Source: CAYVMN01 sp964452575 (lineage in GTDB: Bacteria; Desulfobacterota; DSM-4660; Desulfatiglandales; Desulfatiglandaceae). Taken from it: a DNA stretch of 11,203 nucleotides. The first letter of the stretch is position 1, and the number at the start of each line of letters is the position of its first letter. Position numbers and translations under genes: made by a program. The notes under the pieces were generated by a model that was not told where the DNA came from, did not search any database, and saw only the letters and a program-made list of their open reading frames with translations. The stretch is taken from positions 1 to 11,203 of the forward strand of contig CAYVMN010000148.1 in the NCBI GenBank assembly GCA_964452575.1, given 5' to 3'. Shown in pieces: positions 1 through 6,958 of this stretch.

Positions 1-35
1 CTTTTTTTGTATTTATTTCAGATAATTAAACCTTT

Positions 36-205
36 GTGGATGGACACTAGCTAGGTTCATCAGAAATTCGAACAGATCAGATACGCCACTGGTTGCGATT
101 AGCGCATATCCGGAAGAAATTGTGGACAATGTTTTCGACGTCGTATTAGCCAAGCCATTCAAACTGGAAGATATTAAGGAGGTAGTCAGGTCGCCTGGTC
201 GATAG
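36..205 (+). pseudogene. Remnant of a response-regulator receiver (REC) domain, C-terminal part
   Basis: In the + frame ending at the TAG at 203-205, the peptide carries TLARFIRNSNRSDTPLVAIS, then an AYPEEI stretch and VVLAKPFKLEDIKEVV. This is the second half of a CheY-like fold: alpha-3, the beta-4 strand ending in a small/hydroxyl residue (AIS), and the conserved Lys-Pro at the end of beta-5 (AKPF). The VDG upstream of alpha-3 is in a different frame (36-44), so a frameshift lies near 44. The phospho-acceptor Asp and all of the N-terminal half are absent or outside the window, and in-frame stops lie just upstream (23-25). No output domain follows the stop. Such a fragment cannot be phosphorylated, so I call it a dead remnant. 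Family assignment is fairly firm; which regulator it came from cannot be said. Confidence 0.6.
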
Positions 206-529
206 TTGCTTCCAGACTTTCTGAATGCGATCCCAGGGAGGTTCTTCAATCTTGTTGAAACCCTGATCAAGAGCCCACCAAGAATGTCTTGCGTCAAGGG
301 CTGACCCCTTTGCTGCCCCTATCTTATTCCAGCCTATATCCCCCGAAAAGCTCTGAACTGCAATCCGGCCTGACTCCACACATGTTGTAGTCACTCTTCC
401 CTTGACTGACAAGGATAATCTTTCTACAGTCCTTCCACGAAAAAAAGCTCTTATCACTTCACCAACCTGCATGAAGGTAGAAGGTAAGAAATGGGAATAG
501 ACTTCAGCGAAGTCCTGCGAGAAAGGCAC
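146..529 (-). CDS. Uncertain minus-strand ORF, hypothetical
   Basis: An open frame of 127 codons covers the stretch between the receiver remnant and the dehydratase remnant. Its ends overlap both of those, so only the part between about 206 and 490 could be independent coding sequence. That part has a plausible protein-like composition (for example VKGRVTTTCVESGRIAVQSF, then a Trp-rich segment with SWWALDQGF and EEPPWDRIQKVW), but I recognise no family, no clear ribosome binding site and no signal or membrane segment. It may be a further gene fragment in this decayed zone or merely a chance frame. I include it because nothing else explains positions 206-490. Confidence 0.25.
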   Translation of the reverse strand: MPFSQDFAEVYSHFLPSTFMQVGEVIRAFFRGRTVERLSLSVKGRVTTTCVESGRIAVQSFSGDIGWNKIGAAKGSALDARHSWWALDQGFNKIEEPPWDRIQKVWKQLSTRRPDYLLNIFQFEWLG

Positions 530-1064
530 AAATGGGCCCTTGAATACAAGAAATCGGGGGGGGACGGGTCATTGGTTGCTATTCTGCCTTAGTCCCTGAT
601 GAAGTCGTGTGGGCGTGTGGCTTTCTTCCGGCAGTAAATATCTAAAAGCCCATGAATACCTGCCTCCTTATGTTTGTGATTGTTCAAAAGACGTCGAGAA
701 TGCGTTATCGGTTGCTCGAAACCAAGATAAATAAAATGGGCTCACCGCTTGACATATTGGTAGAAAGCCTACTAGGACCCCAGACAACACCAACGAGAAG
801 GCCTGTTGAGAACAAGGTCCGTGAGATTTTGGTAATGAACCAGAGACACCGAGCGCAAGGAGTCATCTTTTTGATCCCAAGTATTGTGATCCCTTATCTC
901 TGGAAATATCTGAGCTCACCAATATGCTAAAGTAGAATGATTGTCCGTCATTGGTATTAGAGATATCAGGAGCTTTATCCGAGGGCCAAATCAGAACAAG
1001 AGTGGGTGCATCTTTGGAAGTGATATCAGCCGCATCTGACGTCAGAGCTGACGAAGGAATTTAA
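491..1064 (+). pseudogene. Decayed 2-hydroxyacyl-CoA dehydratase / benzoyl-CoA reductase family subunit (HgdB/BcrB-like)
   Basis: Stitching across frames recovers the family's motifs in order. From ATG 491: MGIDFSEVLRERHKWALEYK, broken at a 7-G run (557-563). From 565: RVIGCYSALVPDEVVWACGF then LPAVNI, stop 643-645; PDE(V/L)(V/I)WA.GFLP is the family's N-terminal hallmark. From 648: EYLPPYVCDCSKDVENAL, containing the first conserved Cys. From 736: SPLDILVES...GVIFLIPSIVIPYLWKY. After a -1 shift near 909-912: ELTNMLK, TAG 933-935, then SLVLEIS and GALSEGQIRTRVGASLEV, the C-terminal GQ(I/L)RTR(V/I).AFLE signature. Only about 190 codons remain of a family that is usually near 400, so the centre is deleted. 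The Cys expected before PYLW is replaced (SIVIPYLW), so a 4Fe-4S ligand is gone. Intact relatives bind a 4Fe-4S cluster and perform reductant-dependent dehydration or aromatic ring reduction on CoA thioesters. This copy is non-functional; the exact subfamily cannot be told. Confidence 0.75.
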
Positions 1065-1129
1065 GAAATATGGATATTTATTGAGATAAGGAATCGGACC
1101 TGTTGTTTCACTCAGTGCAAAATCAAGCG

Positions 1130-1170
1130 TTCCCGGCCTTTCAGACAAGAGATCTGGTCAAGGCCGGGAA
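1130..1170 (+). promoter_or_regulatory. Inverted repeat (11-bp perfect stem) upstream of the TRAP operon promoter
   Basis: Positions 1130-1140 (TTCCCGGCCTT) and 1160-1170 (AAGGCCGGGAA) are exact reverse complements. The 19-nt loop contains a further CAGA/TCTG pair, so an extended hairpin can form. No T-run follows on the + strand, so it is not a canonical terminator. It ends 7 bp before a candidate -35 box. It could be an operator or a relic of a terminator for the dead gene upstream. The repeat is directly visible; its role is inference. Confidence 0.45.
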
Positions 1171-1177
1171 ATTCCTG

Positions 1178-1207
1178 TTGACACCGCTGAACCGATTTTG
1201 CTAATTT
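1178..1207 (+). promoter_or_regulatory. Candidate sigma-70 promoter of the lipoprotein-TRAP operon
   Basis: A perfect TTGACA (1178-1183) is followed after 18 bp by TAATTT (1202-1207), which is preceded by an extended -10 TG (1199-1200). The first gene starts at 1267 with a strong ribosome binding site, leaving a leader of roughly 50 nt. The next four genes have no comparable promoter between them, so this is the likely operon promoter. Confidence 0.5.
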
Positions 1208-1266
1208 TCTTTTGGTCTTATCTGTTTCTTGCGGCGTTTATTTATTCCAAGAAAGGAGGTCTGTTT

Positions 1267-1716
1267 ATGAGGGTAATAAAAAGGATTCCATCCATGGCCT
1301 TCTGGGCACCCTGTCTGGTTTGGGTCCTGTGGATTTCCGGGTGCGCCGGAACAGGAGAAGCTGCCAAGGCTACAAACCCAGGAGCGCCGTCCAAGGTGGG
1401 GTGTGCTTCAGAGATCCAGTGGGAAGTCACCCCAGAGGCTCAGGTTACGGAGTTTTCCTGTGAGAAGGGACTCCACGGAGGTGAGCCCGCCATCATCTTC
1501 ACAGCTGGCGTCCAGAATGTCTCCGACAAGCCCCTGCGTTTTCGCTTGAACATCTTCTTGCTGGACATGGATAAAGCGGCAGGAAGCCTGATCCCGGTCA
1601 AAGGCAAGCCCCCTGTACTTGCGCCGGGTAAGGCGGGAAGGGCAAAGATACCCTTCATGAAGACCACGGAGCTCCCAAAGAAGATCCAAATCGTGGTCCG
1701 GACAGCGAGCTACTAG
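1267..1716 (+). CDS. Small lipoprotein preceding a TAXI TRAP transporter
   Basis: A 149-residue protein with a lipoprotein signal: basic N-terminus (MRVIKR), hydrophobic stretch, and lipobox I-S-G-C with the lipidated Cys at residue 26. The open frame extends upstream to 1198, but ATG 1267 follows GAAAGGAGG (1251-1259) at good spacing and gives a sensible signal peptide, so I take it as the start. The mature part begins low-complexity (Ala/Gly/Pro-rich) and then has a predicted beta-rich domain with GVQNVSDKPLRFRLNIFLLD, a closing APGK.GRAKIPF segment and VVRTASY at the end. This resembles small periplasmic immunoglobulin-like lipoprotein folds (as in YcfL-type proteins), but I cannot assign a family. 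It lies 70 bp upstream of the TAXI solute-binding gene, between the promoter and the transporter, so it is probably co-transcribed. A role as an accessory periplasmic component of the uptake system is inference from position only. Confidence 0.75.
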   Translation: MRVIKRIPSMAFWAPCLVWVLWISGCAGTGEAAKATNPGAPSKVGCASEIQWEVTPEAQVTEFSCEKGLHGGEPAIIFTAGVQNVSDKPLRFRLNIFLLDMDKAAGSLIPVKGKPPVLAPGKAGRAKIPFMKTTELPKKIQIVVRTASY

Positions 1717-1786
1717 GCCGCATTCAGGCTGCGACCCGCTGGGAGTTTCAACAAAGAACCACTTGAGTTTTGAGGAGGGAAGCACA

Positions 1787-2779
1787 ATGAAGCACATTCG
1801 ACAGATGTCCGCCGTATGCGGTGTTGTTTTTCTTTTTGCGGCCATATGTGTCTGTATGGCTCCCGCCAATTCCATGGCACGAACCGAGTTCATCTCCATT
1901 GGCACGGGAGGAACCGGGGGCATCTACTACCCCTACGGGGGAGGTGTGGCTGAGATCTGGACGAAGTATGTTCCGGGTGTAAAGGCGGTAGCTGAGGTCA
2001 CCGGCGCCAGCGTGGAGAATGTCAAGCTGGCCCACAAGGGAGAGACCGTGGTGGGAGAGGTCATGGGTGATGTGGCCGTTGCAGGCTATGCGGGGTTATC
2101 CAAATTTAAAGGGAAGAAGCATAACATCCTTTCCATGGCCATCATGTATCCAAACCTGCTCCAGGTGGTGACCCTGAAAAAGAGCGGGATTACAAACATC
2201 GAGCAGGTGAAGGGAAGGAATATTAGCACGGGCAGCCCAGGCAGCGGTACCAACTTCATGGCCGAGACCGTCTTCAAGGCACTGGGTATTCCCCTTGACA
2301 GTTACAAGGACAGCCGACTCTCTTTTACGGAGAGCGCAAACGCCTTGAGAGACGGGACTATCGAAGTGGGTGTCTGGTCGGTGGGCCCTGGGACGAGCTC
2401 TATCCTGGACCTGGCAACCACACATGACATCCATATCATTGCCTTTACTCCGGAGCAGGTCCGGAAGGTCCTTGCCGCTGAAAAGACATACTCGGCCGTG
2501 GAGCTTGCCGGAGGGGTCTACCGCGGTGTTGACAAACCCGTACCCACTATTGGGGTTTGGAACCTCATGATCTGCTCGAAGTCCCTTGACACGGAGATGG
2601 TTTACAAGCTCGTCAAGGCCCTTTTTGAGCATAAAGACTATCTCGTGAAGATCCACCCTTCCGCTTCTTATACGATACCCGAGAACACGGTGAAGTATTC
2701 TCCGATCCCCCTGCACCCCGGTACCATCAAGTACTTGAAGGAGAAGGGAATCGAGGTCCCTGCCAAACTGATGCCTTAG
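1787..2779 (+). CDS. TAXI family TRAP transporter solute-binding protein
   Basis: A 330-residue periplasmic binding protein of the TRAP-associated extracytoplasmic immunogenic (TAXI) family. It captures the substrate and delivers it to the fused permease encoded two genes downstream. A Sec signal peptide spans about residues 1-31 (hydrophobic VVFLFAAICVCM, likely cleavage after ANSMA). The family signature GTGGTGGIYYPYGG follows at about residue 40, then the ASVENVKL segment, and STGSPGSGTNFMAE and VGVWSVGPG, which line the binding cleft in this family. The length is normal. The frame extends to a TTG at 1763, but ATG 1787 has GAGGAGGG (1772-1779) in front of it and gives the proper signal peptide. 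The ligand cannot be read from sequence; characterised TAXI proteins bind small organic acids or glutamate-like compounds. Confidence 0.95.
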   Translation: MKHIRQMSAVCGVVFLFAAICVCMAPANSMARTEFISIGTGGTGGIYYPYGGGVAEIWTKYVPGVKAVAEVTGASVENVKLAHKGETVVGEVMGDVAVAGYAGLSKFKGKKHNILSMAIMYPNLLQVVTLKKSGITNIEQVKGRNISTGSPGSGTNFMAETVFKALGIPLDSYKDSRLSFTESANALRDGTIEVGVWSVGPGTSSILDLATTHDIHIIAFTPEQVRKVLAAEKTYSAVELAGGVYRGVDKPVPTIGVWNLMICSKSLDTEMVYKLVKALFEHKDYLVKIHPSASYTIPENTVKYSPIPLHPGTIKYLKEKGIEVPAKLMP

Positions 2780-2788
2780 GAGGCGCGG

Positions 2789-3322
2789 GTGCTTACGCCA
2801 GGTCGATCTGCGGCCCTGGGTACTTTAGGCCTGGTTCTCATCCTTTTGGTCTGGGTCTCTAGGACCCCGGGGGGCTTGGAACTGCGGGTTGTTCCTGTGA
2901 AGGGGGGGGCACCTCTGGTTGTGCTGCCACTTGAGGCGGGAGAGCGTTTCACCCTATCCTATTATCATTCGGTGGAAAACGCCCCTATCTGGGAGGAGCA
3001 CAGTCTGGATGAGAAGGGCCGTATCTATATTGAGGAAGAGCGGTACTTGAAATTTGGGGCGGGTATGGGCCGGATGCCAGGTGTGGGCCGTATGGTCATG
3101 CGCGGGCCCTATGAGGTTATTGAGGATATGCACATGCCTACAGGGGATTTCATCCTACGAATCGGCAGCCCCGAAGTGGCTCATACCCTCACCTGGCGTG
3201 GTCTGAGCACGAACCTCTCCAGCCTGGCCCCTCATCAGGCGGTGCAGTTCTCCGCGAGGCCCGTAAGTCTCCTTTATCGTTTATGGAGGAGCCTGCACCC
3301 ACATCCTGCCACCCCTCATTGA
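2789..3322 (+). CDS. DUF1850 domain protein linked to TRAP transporter
   Basis: A 177-residue protein with an N-terminal hydrophobic anchor (about residues 9-24: LGTLGLVLILLVWV) and an extracytoplasmic DUF1850 domain. The domain is recognised by FTLSYYHSVENAPIWEEHSL near residues 54-73 and by the Met/Gly-rich GAGMGRMPGVGRM segment. The start is GTG 2789; TTAGGAGG overlaps the TAG stop of the preceding gene, so translation is probably coupled. DUF1850 genes sit between TAXI binding proteins and fused permeases in many bacteria, and this position matches that arrangement. The function is not established; an accessory role at the membrane is the usual assumption. The C-terminus (HPHPATPH) may overlap the start region of the permease. 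Confidence 0.88.
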   Translation: MLTPGRSAALGTLGLVLILLVWVSRTPGGLELRVVPVKGGAPLVVLPLEAGERFTLSYYHSVENAPIWEEHSLDEKGRIYIEEERYLKFGAGMGRMPGVGRMVMRGPYEVIEDMHMPTGDFILRIGSPEVAHTLTWRGLSTNLSSLAPHQAVQFSARPVSLLYRLWRSLHPHPATPH

Positions 3323-3330
3323 CGGGAACT

Positions 3331-5385
3331 ATGGCAATGACAGAAAAGGAGCCCGATTCCAAATCCTCTGCCACCGGGAAGAATCCAGAGGCAACGGGCG
3401 TTAACCGAACCCTGGTGACTGTTACAGCCAAGGTGGTTATGATTCTGGCCATCTGCCTGAGCCTCTACCAACTTTACACGGCGGGCATTGCAGCCCTTAC
3501 CGCCCTGGTGCAGCGCTCGATTCACCTGGGAGCCATCCTGTGTTTGACCTTTCTTCTGAGACCCCCTTTCAGGGGGGCCCGCAAAGACACACTCACCTTC
3601 TGGGTCTTTCTGGACTGGTTCCTTGTGCTGACCTCGGTTACCTGTGTTGTATACATCTGCTACAACTTGAATGCCATCTTCGAGCGCCAGGGCGACTGGC
3701 TCACCAGTGACCTGGTGGTGAGCGTGGCGGGCACTATCCTTGTCCTCGAAGCCTGCCGCCGGGTGATTGGTAAGGTGATGACCGGGATCTGTCTTGCCGC
3801 CATACTCTACGCCATATTTGGCCCCTATATGCCAGAGTTGATTGTACACAAGGGCTATTCCATCGAACGGATCGCCACGACCCTGTGGCTCACAACAGAG
3901 GGCATTTTCGGTCTGCCCATCGGCGTAGCCGCCACCTTCGTCTTCGTGTTCGTGCTGTTCGGGGCCTTTTTGGAGGTGACGGGAGGGGGAGGCTTTTTTA
4001 TCGATCTGGCCTATGCCCTTACGGGCCGCTTTTCAGGCGGTCCTGCCAAGACCGCGGTGGTTGCCTCAGGCTTCATGGGGTCCGTTTCCGGGTCGGCTGT
4101 TGGCAATGTCGTTGCGACTGGGTCCTTTACCATCCCCATGATGAAAAAGGTCGGGTACCGTCCCCATGTGGCCGGTGCGATTGAGGCTGCAGCCTCCACG
4201 GGCGGCCAGTTGATGCCACCCATCATGGGCGCAGGGGCCTTCCTTATGGCCGAGTTCACCAACACCAGCTACCTCACCATCATCAAGGTGGCCCTGGTGC
4301 CTGCCATCATGTACTACCTGACGGTCCTTCTCTTCGTCCATTTTGAGGCACAAAAACAGGGCCTCTTGGGGCAGCCCAAAGACAAGCTCCCCAGGGCGTG
4401 GAATGTGATCAAGAAAGGACTGCACTTTATCATCCCGGTGATTATCCTGGTCTATGTCCTGGTTGCCAACTACTCGCCCATGATGGCCGGCTTTGTGGCC
4501 GTGATAAGTACAACAGCCGCCAGCCTGGCTGCCAATACAGTCAACTGGACAAGGGGACGTGCCCATCTCCCCAATAAAGGCCCGAGGCCGCTCGGGATCC
4601 TTCAATTCGGTGGAAAGGAGGGAAAGCTGATCCTTAGTGCCCTGGAAAAAGGGGCCCGCAACGCCATCATGGTCTCCGTGGCCTGCGCAGCAGCAGGCAT
4701 CATCGTGGGGATGGTCACCCTGACCGGTATGGGGCTCAAGTTTTCCAGTCTGGTACTTGAGCTGAGCTTTGGCATCAAGGCCCTGGCCATTTTGTTGATC
4801 GGCGCGGCATCCCTGGTGCTGGGCATGGGGTTGCCGGTCACCGCCTCCTATATCGTGCTGGCCACCTTGGCGGGACCGGCCCTCCTTGACATGGGTGTGC
4901 CCCTCCTGGTGACCCACATGATCGTTTTCTGGTACTCCCAGGACGCCAACGTTACCCCCCCTGTAAGCCTTGCGAGTTTCGCAGGGGCCGGGGTCGCTGG
5001 TGCCAATCCCATGCAGACAGCCCTTGTCTCCTGGAAGCTGGCGAAGGGGCTGTACATCATTCCCGTCATCATGGCCTATCGTCCCATACTGGGGGTTGGA
5101 CCCAATTATGACCTTTTCCACTGGGAAGTGGCCCTCACGTTCATTTCCACTACCTGCGGGCTTATAGCCTTTGCGGCGTTTCTGGAACGCTACCTGCTGA
5201 GGCGTGCCACGTGGTCTGAGACGATCCTTCTTGGCCTGGCGGCGGCAGGCCTTTTCTGGCCCGAGGGATATATAGATGCCATCGGGTTGGCCCTCTTCGC
5301 CATCGTTGTTCTCCTTCAGAAGTTCTATGAAGGGCAACGTTCTCTATCCTCTACCCAAGTCCTGGAAACCTACCCCAGAGAATAA
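3331..5385 (+). CDS. TRAP transporter fused permease subunit (DctQM-type, TAXI system)
   Basis: A polytopic membrane protein of 684 residues (700 if ATG 3283 is used) that uses an ion gradient to import the substrate delivered by the TAXI protein. An N-terminal block of about four to six membrane segments corresponds to the small DctQ-like part. The large DctM-like part follows, with the conserved GFMGSVSGSAVGNVVATGSF, the GGQLMPPIMGAGAFLMAE motif, and later GMGLPVTASYIVLATLAGPA and DANVTPPVSLASFAGAGVAG. Length and motifs match intact fused permeases. Start choice: ATG 3331 lies 8 bp after the DUF1850 stop with a weak GACGGGA in front, whereas ATG 3283 would overlap that gene by 40 bp and has no visible ribosome binding site. 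I prefer 3331 but cannot exclude 3283. No hairpin terminator is visible immediately after the stop. Confidence 0.93.
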   Translation: MAMTEKEPDSKSSATGKNPEATGVNRTLVTVTAKVVMILAICLSLYQLYTAGIAALTALVQRSIHLGAILCLTFLLRPPFRGARKDTLTFWVFLDWFLVLTSVTCVVYICYNLNAIFERQGDWLTSDLVVSVAGTILVLEACRRVIGKVMTGICLAAILYAIFGPYMPELIVHKGYSIERIATTLWLTTEGIFGLPIGVAATFVFVFVLFGAFLEVTGGGGFFIDLAYALTGRFSGGPAKTAVVASGFMGSVSGSAVGNVVATGSFTIPMMKKVGYRPHVAGAIEAAASTGGQLMPPIMGAGAFLMAEFTNTSYLTIIKVALVPAIMYYLTVLLFVHFEAQKQGLLGQPKDKLPRAWNVIKKGLHFIIPVIILVYVLVANYSPMMAGFVAVISTTAASLAANTVNWTRGRAHLPNKGPRPLGILQFGGKEGKLILSALEKGARNAIMVSVACAAAGIIVGMVTLTGMGLKFSSLVLELSFGIKALAILLIGAASLVLGMGLPVTASYIVLATLAGPALLDMGVPLLVTHMIVFWYSQDANVTPPVSLASFAGAGVAGANPMQTALVSWKLAKGLYIIPVIMAYRPILGVGPNYDLFHWEVALTFISTTCGLIAFAAFLERYLLRRATWSETILLGLAAAGLFWPEGYIDAIGLALFAIVVLLQKFYEGQRSLSSTQVLETYPRE

Positions 5386-5397
5386 GAAATCCAATAG

Positions 5398-5520
5398 CCT
5401 AAACTCCTCGATTGTTCGATGGATCATGCCGTTGAACTGGCAGAACAGGCCTCCCGCCTGGGACGGACACAAGGGCGTTGGGCTGCTCATGATCGGGAAG
5501 ATTTTCTCAAGCATTTGTAA
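5398..5520 (+). pseudogene. Short C-terminal coding remnant after the permease, unidentified
   Basis: In the same frame as the permease, beyond its TAA (5383-5385) and a second stop (TAG 5395-5397), 40 codons read like a protein C-terminus. They include DCSMDHAVELAEQASRLGR and then HDREDFLKHL before TAA 5518-5520. The composition is that of an amphipathic helical tail, typical of enzyme C-termini. There is no start codon with a ribosome binding site, so this is more likely a leftover of a deleted gene than a small gene. I do not recognise the parent family. The overlapping frame with ATG 5427 (a run beginning MPLNWQNRPP) looks less protein-like. Confidence 0.3.
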
Positions 5521-5796
5521 GGGGAATGAACAAGCAACAGCAGTAAATTAGGGGCATCAATCAGAAAGTGAAATCAAGTAACGCTAGAAAAACAGTTCTT
5601 GACCTTTTTCAAAGGATTTGAGAAACTTATTAAATACAAGGGAAGCTCCTTTTCAGCACCACCTGAGTTCGTAACATCTGCATATGTAGACTTCCCTTGG
5701 GGCCTCTTGCTATATGGATTTGCTAGTCTTCCTAGATTTTGCTGTGTTTTGATTAAGATCGTTCATGAAGGCTTTTTGACTTCAAAGGAGGGCATG
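5521..5796. other. Intergenic region upstream of the USP gene, no supported element
   Basis: About 275 bp, AT-rich. A TTGACC occurs at 5599-5604, but no good -10 lies 16-18 bp downstream, and no terminator hairpin for the TRAP operon is visible. The reading frame of the following gene is open back to 5599, but this upstream part has no ribosome binding site and does not resemble the start of a USP domain. Confidence 0.4.
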
Positions 5797-6258
5797 ATGG
5801 CCGTGCGAGAGATTTTGGTCCCCTATAATTTCACTGCCTCTGAGAGGAAGTCTTTGGATTTTATTATCCATGCTTTTTCCAACCAAAAAGATGTTAAGAT
5901 TACTCTCTTTAACAGTTATACCCCGTTGCCGGAAATCGATATAAAGGAGAGCCCAGAGCTGCGTAAGATGCATGGTGGCTTGGCCTTTCTCTCTGGGGAA
6001 CTCAAGAAAAAAGAAAAGGGCCTCATATCCGCAAAAGAATACCTCTTGGAGAACAACTTCTCGGATGACCAAGTAGACTATATTTTCAAGGAAAGAAAAA
6101 AGGACATCGCTGACGAAATTATTGATATGCTAGGGAGCGGTCGCTACAAGATAGTGGTATTAACTCCTACACTGGCTAAAAAACGGCTCTTGACCCGAAG
6201 CGCCCATGAAAAATTGCTACGTACCGTTAGGGACATCACAATTTGCCTAGCTATATGA
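5797..6258 (+). CDS. Divergent universal stress protein (UspA family)
   Basis: A 153-residue cytoplasmic protein with a UspA-like alpha/beta layout. Beta-1 is REILVPYNFTASERKSLDF, where the usual Asp after the strand is replaced by Asn-Phe. A second strand (VKITLFNSY), a long charged helical middle (KKKEKGLISAKEYLLE and FKERKKDIADEI), a strand KIVVLTPT and a C-terminal SAHEKLLRTVRDITICLAI follow. This last block aligns with the typical ..GSvaekvlr...PVLvv end. The ATP-binding G-x2-G-x9-G-S/T pattern is not preserved (LTPTLAKKRLLTRSA), so nucleotide binding is doubtful. AAGGAGG at 5785-5791 sets the start at ATG 5797 rather than ATG 5794. It lies 411 bp after the TRAP permease and 60 bp before the GAF gene. 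USPs are known partners of some TRAP systems (TeaD with TeaABC), but linkage here is suggestive only. Confidence 0.75.
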   Translation: MAVREILVPYNFTASERKSLDFIIHAFSNQKDVKITLFNSYTPLPEIDIKESPELRKMHGGLAFLSGELKKKEKGLISAKEYLLENNFSDDQVDYIFKERKKDIADEIIDMLGSGRYKIVVLTPTLAKKRLLTRSAHEKLLRTVRDITICLAI

Positions 6259-6318
6259 TTTGAAGATAAAAACGAAGTATAAGTCAGAGGATTAAGGGAT
6301 TCGGTTGAGGAGGAAAAA

Positions 6319-6906
6319 ATGAGCACCGAAGCAAGAATAAACATAGGAACATTTAAAGCGGTTACCAAGGCCATCGCCCGATCCCGCAATCTGGACGTCA
6401 TGACCAATCATTTGACCCAGTTGCTGGTAGCAGCTTTGGATATTAAGGGTTGTGCCATATATTTTCTGAATCCCGAGACAAGAGAGCTGGAAATGCTTGC
6501 GAGTTTCGGACTGAGCGCAAACTATTTGACCAAAGGGCCTATCCTGGTTGACAAGAGTATTGGCTCTGATCTCGTGGGAGAGCCAGTTATCATCCCGGAT
6601 ATCAATAAAGATACAAGGCTCCAATATCCTGAAGAGGCCAAGAAAGAGGGAATTGCAGCTATCCTTACAGTTCCCATTGTATTTCTAAATGACGTGATTG
6701 GTGTCTTGAGGCTCTACCATCATGAAGTTTGGTATCTCTCCGAGCAAGACCTCGATTCCTTATACCTCTTGGCTGAGAATGTTGGGCTTGCTATGACCTA
6801 TACCCGTCTCGTCAATGCAATCGATTCCATTGCCGAGGTCACCAGAGAGGTCCTCCCCTCACCATATGCCGCAAGTCAAAGAAGTAATCACAAGGTATCG
6901 AACTGA
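6319..6906 (+). CDS. Stand-alone GAF domain protein
   Basis: A 195-residue soluble protein consisting essentially of one GAF sensory domain (about residues 10-155). Recognisable parts are the first helix and strand (LDVMTNHLTQLLVAALDIKG, CAIYFLNPE), ELEMLASFGLS, and VGEPVIIPDINKDTRLQYPE. The closing AAILTVPIVFLNDVIGVLRL and the final helix with DLDSLYLLAENVGLAM follow. No kinase, cyclase, HD or helix-turn-helix module is attached. The C-terminal 35 residues are a helical tail followed by a disordered end. TTGAGGAGG (6304-6312) precedes ATG 6319 at ideal spacing. GAF domains bind small molecules or mediate dimerisation; here the ligand and partner are unknown. Its place behind the USP gene suggests a small signalling pair, which is inference. 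Confidence 0.85.
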   Translation: MSTEARINIGTFKAVTKAIARSRNLDVMTNHLTQLLVAALDIKGCAIYFLNPETRELEMLASFGLSANYLTKGPILVDKSIGSDLVGEPVIIPDINKDTRLQYPEEAKKEGIAAILTVPIVFLNDVIGVLRLYHHEVWYLSEQDLDSLYLLAENVGLAMTYTRLVNAIDSIAEVTREVLPSPYAASQRSNHKVSN

Positions 6907-6958
6907 TCCCATAAATATTTGATGAATTTTAGTATTTGTTCATTATTGAGGGTTTCCT

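Noticed and set aside
1198..1266. Longer start for the lipoprotein gene.
   Set aside because: It would overlap the -10 box, add a second hydrophobic stretch before a normal lipoprotein signal, and ignore the GAAAGGAGG site before ATG 1267.
4066..5337. 423-codon open frame on the minus strand inside the TRAP permease.
   Set aside because: Its sequence is His/Gly/Gln-rich with no domain, and it is antisense to strongly conserved permease motifs. It is a GC-driven shadow frame.
5697..5712. Sigma-54-like element (TTGGGGCCTCTTGCT).
   Set aside because: The GG-to-GC spacing is two bases too short for a -24/-12 promoter.
5599..5796. N-terminal extension of the USP from a TTG at 5599.
   Set aside because: There is no ribosome binding site there, the extension is unlike any USP, and AAGGAGG sits directly before ATG 5797.
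6917..6946. Promoter TTGATG-N17-ATTATT before the small ORF.
   Set aside because: The -10 would touch the ribosome binding site, so the transcript would start inside or after it.
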